Assembly (NCBI GenBank): GCA_034927815.1
Contig: JAYFPK010000016.1
Span: forward strand, 62,001-126,000
Direction of reading: 5' to 3'
Length of the DNA stretch: 64,000 nt
DNA from: Limiplasma sp034927815
Lineage (GTDB): Bacteria; Bacillota; Clostridia; Christensenellales; Aristaeellaceae
In this document: positions 57,815 through 64,000 of the stretch, piece after piece
Layout: every line of letters begins with the position of its first letter
Position numbering within the stretch: position 1 is the first letter of the stretch
Translations under genes and position numbers: made by a program
The notes under the pieces: model-generated
Seen by the model: only the letters and a program-made list of their open reading frames with translations
Told to the model about the DNA's origin: nothing
Databases searched by the model: none

Positions 57815-58810
57815 ATGAAACTTATGAAGCGGATGATTAGCATACTCTGCGCCGTTTTGACGCTGGCAGCCGTCCCGGCGCTGGCCGAGGGGACAGCAGA
57901 AATCAACCTGACCCGCTATGTGGTGGGCAAAGACGTCACGTATGCGCCTGAGGGGTATGATACGGTGTGGGTCACGCCGGTTTTTGACGACCATATCATC
58001 ACGCAAACCAATCCTGAAAAATATCCGGCCAAGTTCATCACCTTTGCCGCGCCGGAAAAGGCTGGGCTGGTGCGCTACAGCTATGATGAGAGCACGCTGC
58101 TGGATCTGGATGCGCTGGTCGCGTATTACTATATCGCGTTCGACCGAGCGAGCTTTGAGCTGTTCCTGGGGAATGTGCCAGAGGAGAACATTCTGGCCGA
58201 CGGATCGGATGGCGTCGCCATGTACACTAAGCCCGACAACATGCTCGCCTATGCGCTGCTCGACATCAGCGATTCCTTTGGCGAAACGTCCAAGCTGCAA
58301 ATCGGCGTGCAGGGCTTTGCGCGAAGCGCTACCATTGAGCAGGTGACTGAACTGTTTGAGCAGGAGGTCCAGCGGGTCAGGGACAGCATGACGGTGCAGG
58401 AGCCCGGTCAGTTCTGGAGCGAAGGCCGGTTTGGCACGGTTCAGCTCGGGGCTGACAGGGATCCTTTCACGGCGCAGGTGAGCGTAAGCGGACTGACGGT
58501 TACGCGGATTGAAAGCCACCGCCTGATCACAAAGACGGCCGATGGCCGGTCGGCGCTGGCTACCGAAATCGCCATCGATACCTATGCGTACCCCTACCAG
58601 AAAGAAGAGGCCGAGGATGCCGCGCTGGCCGACGGGACGCCGTATAAGCGCTATATCAGCGATTATTCGGGCCACGCGGCGTTTGTCCTGAGCGAGGAAG
58701 GAAAGTACGGACCGCTGTATCTGACGTTTAAGATCGACGGCACGCCCGATGCCTTCGAGCAGCAGCTGGAACAGGCCTATGCCCGCGTAACGGTCGAGGC
58801 GGCGCAGTAA
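57815..58810 (+). CDS. Secreted protein of unknown function
   Basis: A 331-residue protein with a signal peptide (MKLMKRMISILCAVLTLAAV, cleavage after PALA) and no lipobox or further membrane segment. The mature part has two similar beta-rich halves by eye: KFITFAAPEKAGLVRYSYDE and later GHAAFVLSEEGKYGPLYLTF. I do not recognise a family. A GGGAGG site precedes ATG 57815, and a terminator follows directly. A possible promoter, TTGCTT (57719) with TATATA, lies about 70 bp upstream. It may belong to the sigma regulon. Confidence 0.7.
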   Translation: MKLMKRMISILCAVLTLAAVPALAEGTAEINLTRYVVGKDVTYAPEGYDTVWVTPVFDDHIITQTNPEKYPAKFITFAAPEKAGLVRYSYDESTLLDLDALVAYYYIAFDRASFELFLGNVPEENILADGSDGVAMYTKPDNMLAYALLDISDSFGETSKLQIGVQGFARSATIEQVTELFEQEVQRVRDSMTVQEPGQFWSEGRFGTVQLGADRDPFTAQVSVSGLTVTRIESHRLITKTADGRSALATEIAIDTYAYPYQKEEAEDAALADGTPYKRYISDYSGHAAFVLSEEGKYGPLYLTFKIDGTPDAFEQQLEQAYARVTVEAAQ

Positions 58811-58850
58811 ACCGCCCCATATACTGCCTGAACCGAAGAAAAAGCATATT

Positions 58851-58877
58851 GGGCCTCGCCATGAGCGGGGTCCTTTT
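58851..58877 (+). terminator. Intrinsic terminator of the secreted protein gene
   Basis: CCTCGC and GCGGGG pair across CATGA, extended by GG/CC with one mismatch, and five T follow at 58873-58877. Confidence 0.65.
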
Positions 58878-59075
58878 TGCTGATTTATCGGCATGGCGCC
58901 GGGGAGGTTTTTATAAAAGAAAAGCTCTGCATAGGTTTGTGAAATTGACAACGCGAAGAAGCGTTTGGCGTAGCGTTTAAGCAGGGCGACGGCGGTTGCC
59001 CTTGCTGGGATTGATCCTGAAAAACGGACACAGGGTAAGTGCGGATAGTTGGGAAGATAGTAATGGGAAGGCGGG

Positions 59076-59163
59076 TCAGGATGCCCTTGAATGCCTGAAT
59101 AGCGCCATTTCGTAATCAACCGGGGAAAGATAACCGAGGCTTGAGTGAAGCCGCGGTCGTTTT
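59076..59163 (-). mobile_element. Relic of an IS3-family transposase (3' end of orfB)
   Basis: The minus-strand frame gives RPRLHSSLGYLSPVDYEMAL and ends RHSRAS-stop. RPxxSLGYLSPxxYE is the end of the rve integrase domain of IS3/IS150 transposases. The rest of the gene and the left end are missing. Downstream, GGACACAGGG may be part of the old terminal repeat. Confidence 0.7.
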
Positions 59164-59433
59164 AAATGTACTGTATAAACTCTCAAGGTTGCATTGGCTT
59201 TCCCCCAGAGAATTTCTTCGCAACCTCCTTCAATACACTGTATAATATGTTTGATAATCTCACAATACTGTATCCCATATGCCGCGTGGCTTGCCTTGGG
59301 CTATCAATCCATACCCCTTATTCCGGGGCTAGTACCCGCTGTCTTCCGCCTTCCCGCTTTGCGGCAGCTCTTGGTCAAAAGGCTTCGCCTTTCCTCAAGA
59401 GTTTGAAGCTCATTGCATAGAGAACAAACAAGC

Positions 59434-59462
59434 GTGACATTCACTGGTAATCCCGCTATAAT
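59434..59462 (+). promoter_or_regulatory. Promoter of the ArsR-type regulator gene
   Basis: -35 GTGACA (59434-59439), 17-bp spacer, perfect -10 TATAAT (59457-59462). Confidence 0.65.
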
Positions 59463-59529
59463 GAATCCATTATTGAATGAGCATGGTAATGGGTATGATC
59501 CAAACAGTCTCAAGGGGGAGGAAGACCCT

Positions 59530-60489
59530 ATGACGCCACAAGTTGAAAACAAGCAAAGCAAGCATATCGAGGTTAAGTTACAGGACCGGGAGGAGATGAA
59601 GACCCTGGCCCACGCGCTATCCTCGCCCACTCGGCTTGCTATTTTGGACGCGATTTCCAACCGGAATCTGAATGTGAATGAGCTGGCCATAGCCCTTGAT
59701 TTGCCAATCTCCACAGTAGCGCTCAATGTGCGCGTTTTGGAAGAAGCCGGAGTGATCACCACATATCATCAACCCGCTGTACGGGGCTCCATGAAGATTT
59801 GCAGCAGGCGCTTCGATTCCATTCGCTTTGGCTTGGTCAAGCCGGATGAGGAGGGCCGGCTTTCCACCTTCAGCGTGGAAATGCCTGTGGGTGGATATAG
59901 CCTTTGCGATGTGCAGCCCACCTGCGGGCTGGCGGGTCCCAACGGAGCCATTGGGTTGGACGATGACGCGCGCACGTTTTACCATCCTATGCGCTTCGTG
60001 GCGGAGCTTCTTTGGTTCAGGGCAGGCTTTGTAGAATACCATTTTACAGCACAGCTGGTACAGCATGCTTTGCCACGCATGTTGGAAATTTCCTTTGAGG
60101 CTTGCTCGGAGGCGCCTAATTACCACAATACATGGAAAAGTGATATCACGCTGTGGGTGAACGATGTGGAAATCGGCACCTGGCAATGCCCGGGGGATTT
60201 TGGAGGAAGACGGGGTTTGCTGAATCCCGACTGGTGGCCGGATGTTTGCACCCAGTTTGGGCACCTAAAAACATGGCAGATTACGGACGAGGGCAGCATG
60301 TTGGATGGCGCCCAAGTATCCAATGTAAAGTTATCGGATATCAGAATAGCGGAGCGGGCTTATGTCTCCGTGCGCATTGGCGTAAAGGAGAACGCCCTCC
60401 ATGTAGGCGGGATGAATCTTTTTGGCAAGGGGTTTGGAGACTATCGCCAGGGCATCGTCTTGAGCATTGTCCAAAAGGAAGCGGAATGA
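59530..60489 (+). CDS. ArsR-type regulator with a large C-terminal domain
   Basis: A 319-residue protein. Residues 15-90 are an ArsR-like winged helix (LAHALSSPTRLAILDAISNR, LAIALDLPISTVALNVRVLE); there are no Cys ligands for a metal in it. The C-terminal 220 residues are beta-rich (GGRRGLLNPDWWPDVCTQFG near residue 225) and look like a sugar-sensing or ligand-binding domain. This architecture recurs next to arabinose and xylose utilisation genes. It precedes a sugar ABC transporter and a GH51 gene. ATG 59530 follows GGGGGAGG by 8 nt. Confidence 0.8.
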   Translation: MTPQVENKQSKHIEVKLQDREEMKTLAHALSSPTRLAILDAISNRNLNVNELAIALDLPISTVALNVRVLEEAGVITTYHQPAVRGSMKICSRRFDSIRFGLVKPDEEGRLSTFSVEMPVGGYSLCDVQPTCGLAGPNGAIGLDDDARTFYHPMRFVAELLWFRAGFVEYHFTAQLVQHALPRMLEISFEACSEAPNYHNTWKSDITLWVNDVEIGTWQCPGDFGGRRGLLNPDWWPDVCTQFGHLKTWQITDEGSMLDGAQVSNVKLSDIRIAERAYVSVRIGVKENALHVGGMNLFGKGFGDYRQGIVLSIVQKEAE

Positions 60490-60568
60490 TCTGGAAGAAT
60501 TATTTATTGCAGAAAATATAGAACAAAAAAACGGAGAGAAACGGGTTTCATATCCTTTTCAAGATCCA

Positions 60569-60597
60569 TTGACAGTTGATTCGGGATGAGCTATAGT
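60569..60597 (+). promoter_or_regulatory. Promoter of the arabinose-type ABC operon
   Basis: Perfect -35 TTGACA (60569-60574), 17-bp spacer, -10 TATAGT (60592-60597). Confidence 0.7.
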
Positions 60598-60729
60598 CAT
60601 GTCACGGACGCGCGTTTCGAGATCGGAATCTTTCTCCATTGGTTAATTTGAGCTTTTCTTCCAGAAAAGCTGAAAAGAAAGATGGGATGTCGAAAGGCGG
60701 AAATTGAGAACCATGGAGGAGGAGAAGGT

Positions 60730-61977
60730 ATGAAAAGGATCACTGGACTGCTGTTGGCATTGCTCATGGTGCTGAGTGGAACCCTTGCGCTCGGGGAGGA
60801 AAAACCGGCCATTGAGGTGACCTTCTGGAACGGCTTTACGGGCGCCGATGGTCAGGTGCTAACCGAAATTGTCAACCGCTACAACGAAGAAAACGACAAG
60901 GGTATTTTCATTAAGATGGACATCATTCCTTGGAATGTCTTCGAAGAAAAAGTACCCCCGTCCATCGCCACCAACACCGCGCCTGATTTTTTCCTGTTGG
61001 GCTCCGGCAACTATGGCAGTTATTACAAGAATGGCGCGTTGCAGCCCCTGGATGCCTTTTGGGATGTAGAGGGCGTTAACAAGGAAGACTTCACCCCGGC
61101 CGTGCTGGACATGTTCACCATTGACGGGAAATTGTACGGCATCCCTATGCAAACCTTCTGCAAATATCTTTTCTGGAACAAGGATACCTTTACGGCGGCG
61201 GGGCTGGATCCAGAAGTGCCTCCCGCTACCTATGAAGAGTTGGTGGACCTCGCTATCCGCCTGAGCAGCCAAGAGGAAAACCGCTATGGCTTGGCCATTC
61301 CCAGCAATGATTCCACGCCCGTGCTGCATATGATGCTGGCTCAGGGTGGGAAACTGGTGGATGAGGATACCATGACGGCTGTGCTAAACAGCGATGTGAA
61401 CATCGCCGTTTTCGAGGATCTGCGCAAGATGGTGGTAGACCATAAGGTATCGCCCCTTTCTACTACCGGCGGCGAGTTTGACAGCATTTTGCTGACGGGC
61501 GCTGTTGCCATGACCATCAACGGCCCCTGGGTATCTACTGGTTTTGAGAACAATGGCATTAACTATGGCATTGCCCAGGTGCCTAGCGGAATCACGGGCC
61601 AGCACAGCGAAGTGAACGGCAGTTGCTTCTGCATCCCCATTAGCACCACCGACCCCGCTAAGCTGGAAGCCATTTACGACTTTATCTCCCATTGGAATAC
61701 CGTGGAGGTGGGCAAGACTTGGTCTTTGCGCAACGGCTTCCCTCCCTACCTGAAATCCGTGGCGGCAGATCCGGAGATTCAGGCCAACGCCCGGGTCAGC
61801 AAGATGGCGGAAGCCATGAGTTTCTCCCAGCCGCTGCTCACCAGCCTGGCCATCCATGACGAGGTGCTCAACAACGTGCTTTGCCCGGCCATCGAAAAGG
61901 TCATGAGCGGTGCCGACGTAAAGGAAACGCTGGATGAGTACAATGAGGTGCTGGCGGATATCCTGAAAAGCTTATAA
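60730..61977 (+). CDS. Sugar ABC transporter substrate-binding protein (family 1)
   Basis: A 415-residue secreted binding protein. Signal peptide MKRITGLLLALLMVLSGTLA, cleaved near ALGEEKPA; no lipobox. The mature part (IEVTFWNGFTGADGQVLTEI, KVPPSIATNTAPDFFLLGSG, LYGIPMQTFCKYLFWNKDTF) is a family-1 binding protein. ATG 60730 is preceded by GGAGGAGGAGAAGG; the longer frame from 60682 lacks a signal peptide. The next genes are two permeases and GH51, so arabino-oligosaccharides are the probable cargo. Confidence 0.9.
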   Translation: MKRITGLLLALLMVLSGTLALGEEKPAIEVTFWNGFTGADGQVLTEIVNRYNEENDKGIFIKMDIIPWNVFEEKVPPSIATNTAPDFFLLGSGNYGSYYKNGALQPLDAFWDVEGVNKEDFTPAVLDMFTIDGKLYGIPMQTFCKYLFWNKDTFTAAGLDPEVPPATYEELVDLAIRLSSQEENRYGLAIPSNDSTPVLHMMLAQGGKLVDEDTMTAVLNSDVNIAVFEDLRKMVVDHKVSPLSTTGGEFDSILLTGAVAMTINGPWVSTGFENNGINYGIAQVPSGITGQHSEVNGSCFCIPISTTDPAKLEAIYDFISHWNTVEVGKTWSLRNGFPPYLKSVAADPEIQANARVSKMAEAMSFSQPLLTSLAIHDEVLNNVLCPAIEKVMSGADVKETLDEYNEVLADILKSL

Positions 61978-62005
61978 ATCCCTGCCAAAGCCATTGAAAC
62001 GGTTT

Positions 62006-62044
62006 GCCGGGTATTGCTCCAGGCGGCGGCAATACCCGGCTTTT
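62006..62044 (+). terminator. Strong hairpin between binding-protein and permease genes
   Basis: GCCGGGTATTGC (62006-62017) pairs perfectly with GCAATACCCGGC (62029-62040), followed by TTTT. A partial terminator that would make the binding protein more abundant than the permeases. Confidence 0.7.
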
Positions 62045-62062
62045 GAAAATGAGGTATGATAC

Positions 62063-62965
62063 ATGAAGGTGGGGAAAAGCCTAACGAGCGTGTTTGGGCG
62101 TCCGGAGAAAGCGGCGTATGTTTTCATTGCTCCCTCCCTGGTGATTCTGGTCCTGTTTGTAGCTTTGCCACTGGTATGCGCATTGGTCATCAGCCTGACG
62201 GACTTAAACATGTTTTTTACCAAGTTCCAATTTAAGGGCCTTGGCAATTACTTGCGCGCGTTGTCTACCTCGGAAGTAAGGAAGAGCTTCCTCAATACGC
62301 TTTATTTTGTGGCGCTTAGCGTGCCATTCCAACTGCTCTGTGGGCTGTTGGTATCGGTTGCGCTGGTGGAGAACACGCAATTCAACCGGTTTTTGCGCTC
62401 CATGTTTTTCATCCCGGTGGTGTGCTCTTTGACTTCCATTAGCTTGATTTGGTCTTTAATATTGGATCCTACCATTGGTATTTTGCCCTATTGGCTCATC
62501 GGGCTGGGCTTGCCCAGAATCGCCTTCCTGAAAGATCCGCTTTTGGCCATGCCACTATTGGCCTTTTTAACCGTCTGGAAGAATTTTGGTCACACCATGG
62601 TGATCATGTCTGCGGGGCTTACGGGCATCCCTCCTGTTTATTACGAAGCGGCGCGCATGGATGGCGCTAACAAAACGCAGCAGTTTGTCCGGGTAACGCT
62701 GCCATTGCTGAAGCCCACCCTGAAATTTACCCTGATCACAACCCTGATCATGGCCATGCAGATGTTTGATCAGGCCTATGTGACCACCCGGGGCGGTCCC
62801 ATGAAACGGACGCAAACGGTGGTCATGTACATTTTTGAAAAAGCCTTTGGAGGCAAATATGAGTTGGGCTATGCCTCGGCGGTATCGGTGCTGTTATTTG
62901 TGGTGATCATTGTTTTTTCCTTGATGGGCAACCGCCTAACCCGTAGCGAGGGGGATGATGTATGA
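62063..62965 (+). CDS. Sugar ABC transporter permease (MalF/UgpA type)
   Basis: A 300-residue membrane protein with six hydrophobic segments and the EAA docking loop YEAARMDGANKTQQFVRVTL (near residues 193-212). It starts at ATG 62063 and overlaps the next gene by 4 bp (ATGA). Cargo is inferred from the GH51 neighbour. Confidence 0.9.
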   Translation: MKVGKSLTSVFGRPEKAAYVFIAPSLVILVLFVALPLVCALVISLTDLNMFFTKFQFKGLGNYLRALSTSEVRKSFLNTLYFVALSVPFQLLCGLLVSVALVENTQFNRFLRSMFFIPVVCSLTSISLIWSLILDPTIGILPYWLIGLGLPRIAFLKDPLLAMPLLAFLTVWKNFGHTMVIMSAGLTGIPPVYYEAARMDGANKTQQFVRVTLPLLKPTLKFTLITTLIMAMQMFDQAYVTTRGGPMKRTQTVVMYIFEKAFGGKYELGYASAVSVLLFVVIIVFSLMGNRLTRSEGDDV

Positions 62966-63816
62966 TACACATTCTAAACAAGCCAAAACGCCCTCTCATC
63001 AAAAGCGTAAGAGCCTTCCTGCGCATGTTTTTGCTGGGTTTGCTGCTGTTTATCGTGCTCTTTCCCTTTCTATGGCTGCTGATTTCTTCTTTCAAGAGCG
63101 AACGAGATATCCTTAGTTACCCGCCGCAGTTTTTTTCGCAAAGCTATTCTCTCATTCAGTATCAGACGGTGATTACCACCATCCCCATCTTACGTTATAT
63201 AGGAAACACCGTGTGCTTTGCCGGAGGGGTAGTGGTCTGCTCATTATTTTTCGACTCCATGGCCGGCTATGCCTTCGCCCGCATGCGCTTTCGGGGTAAC
63301 AAGACCATCTTTCGCTTCATTCTGATCAGCATGATGATCCCAGGGCAGATTCTGCTGATTCCGCTTTATGTGCAGATTACAAAAATGGGGCTGCTGGATC
63401 ACTACGCGGGATTGATTTTGCCCAGGATGACCACGGCCTTTGGCATTTTTATGATGCGCTCCTTCTTTGTTTCTTTGCCCAAGGATTTGGAAGAGGCGGG
63501 GCGCATCGATGGGGAAAATGAGCTGGGCATCTATTTTAAAATTATGCTTCCCCTGGCAAAGCCCGGGTTGATTTCCCTGGGAATTTTTACGCTGATGGCT
63601 AACTGGAACGATTTGATGTATCCTATGATCCTGACCTCCTCGACGGAGATGCGTACCCTGCCGGCGGGGCTGGCCATGTTCGCCAGTGACCGGGTGGCGG
63701 CTTATGGCCCCACCATCGCAGGCTCCATCATTTCTATTTTGCCCCTCATTTTCTGCTATGCGGTTGCGCAAAAGGTGTTTATTTCCGGCATCGCTATGTC
63801 GGGAATGAAAGAATAA
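62962..63816 (+). CDS. Sugar ABC transporter permease (MalG/UgpE type)
   Basis: A 284-residue partner permease with six hydrophobic segments; the EAA loop is EEAGRIDGENELGIYFKIML (near residues 177-196) and the tail ends GIAMSGMKE, as usual for MalG types. No ATPase is present; a shared MsmK-like ATPase is expected. Confidence 0.9.
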   Translation: MIHILNKPKRPLIKSVRAFLRMFLLGLLLFIVLFPFLWLLISSFKSERDILSYPPQFFSQSYSLIQYQTVITTIPILRYIGNTVCFAGGVVVCSLFFDSMAGYAFARMRFRGNKTIFRFILISMMIPGQILLIPLYVQITKMGLLDHYAGLILPRMTTAFGIFMMRSFFVSLPKDLEEAGRIDGENELGIYFKIMLPLAKPGLISLGIFTLMANWNDLMYPMILTSSTEMRTLPAGLAMFASDRVAAYGPTIAGSIISILPLIFCYAVAQKVFISGIAMSGMKE

Positions 63817-63837
63817 CGTGAACGTAAGGAGGCAGGC

Positions 63838-64000
63838 ATGAAACAAGCGAAAATTACCGCCGTTGCGGGATATGAGATCGGCGCGGTGGACGATCGGCTC
63901 TTCGGGTCTTTTGTGGAGCATATGGGCAGCTGTGTATATAACGGCATTTTCCAACCAGGGCATCCTACGGCGGACACGGATGGATTCCGGGGGGATGTGC
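63838..64000 (+). CDS. GH51 alpha-L-arabinofuranosidase, 3'-truncated by the window edge
   Basis: Only the first 54 codons are in the window. DDRLFGSFVEHMGSCVYNGI followed by FQPGHPTADTDGFRGDV is the conserved start of family 51 arabinofuranosidases, which release arabinose from arabinan and arabinoxylan oligosaccharides. No signal peptide, so it works in the cytoplasm on imported oligosaccharides. AAGGAGG lies 7 nt before the ATG. It follows the transporter by 21 bp. Confidence 0.85.
   Translation, partial: MKQAKITAVAGYEIGAVDDRLFGSFVEHMGSCVYNGIFQPGHPTADTDGFRGDV

Larger units (their letters stand above)
58811..59529. other. 719-bp region with an IS relic
   Basis: It holds the terminator of the secreted protein gene, the 3' relic of an IS3-family transposase on the minus strand, and the promoter of the ArsR-type gene. 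A long minus-strand frame (57476-59119) that runs into it is antisense to the secreted protein gene. Confidence 0.55.

Noticed and set aside
57476..59119. 547-codon frame on the minus strand
   Set aside because: Mostly antisense to the secreted protein gene; only the IS3 transposase relic in another frame near 59076 is meaningful.

Overview
This window reads as a G+C-rich, anaerobic, carbohydrate-feeding member of the Firmicutes, class Clostridia (perhaps a gut lineage such as Christensenellales or Oscillospirales). The basis is strong AGGAGG ribosome binding sites, sigma-A promoters of the form TTGACA-17-TATAAT, a class III (oxygen-sensitive) ribonucleotide reductase, butyrate kinase, many family-1 sugar-binding lipoprotein/permease sets without their own ATPase, and GntR, TetR and ArsR regulators. 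The genus assignment is inference. No rRNA, tRNA or CRISPR array was seen.

Layout. 1-3443: end of an ATP-grasp enzyme and an NMT1/SsuA-type ABC importer. 3444-12449: an Opp/Dpp-type importer (permease, permease, ATPase, ATPase, binding protein) followed by two YbtPQ/IrtAB-like ABC half-transporters; a consensus promoter and two GTTAG-N6-CTAAC operator-like palindromes precede it, suggesting a metal- or metallophore-uptake operon. 12888-33223: a large catabolic region with a PfkB sugar kinase, a sugar ABC transporter, its GntR regulator, a MATE transporter carrying an unrecognised C-terminal domain, two NodB-like proteins and a free-standing copy of that domain, then acylating acetaldehyde dehydrogenase, 4-hydroxy-2-oxovalerate aldolase, IlvD/Edd dehydratase, SDR, a protein with an internal duplication, a GH4 glycosidase, 2-hydroxyacid dehydrogenase, AgaS-like isomerase, BadF-type kinase and class II aldolase. 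33617-40862: DMT exporter, DUF401-like membrane protein, CGGC protein, TetR, nrdG, nrdD (with NrdR boxes and a glutaredoxin-like tail) and a DsrE-like protein.

40863-53599 is an accessory stretch: a possible 12-cysteine mini-protein, a CrtC/AttH-like protein, a broken gene, a Pro-Thr repeat surface protein whose signal peptide looks frameshifted, a diguanylate cyclase, a YolD/Y-family polymerase pair, an A+T-rich orphan gene, relics of a phage tail module with a small EamA-type transporter gene between them, and an ACT-domain/butyrate-kinase fusion. 54231-58810 holds an ECF sigma factor, its probable anti-sigma protein and secreted proteins. After an IS3-family relic, 59530-64000 is the start of an arabinose-polymer locus: ArsR-type regulator, sugar ABC transporter and the first 54 codons of a GH51 alpha-L-arabinofuranosidase.

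The most novel part is 18619-27648. An unrecognised domain X occurs twice, each time followed by a NodB-like protein whose usual Asp-Asp motif is altered. These genes lie directly upstream of enzymes that together would turn a 5-deoxypentonate into pyruvate and acetyl-CoA through 4-hydroxy-2-oxovalerate. The downstream AgaS/BadF/class II aldolase genes plus the PfkB kinase fit a tagatose-6-phosphate (galactosamine) branch. Both pathway readings are inferences from family membership and gene order.
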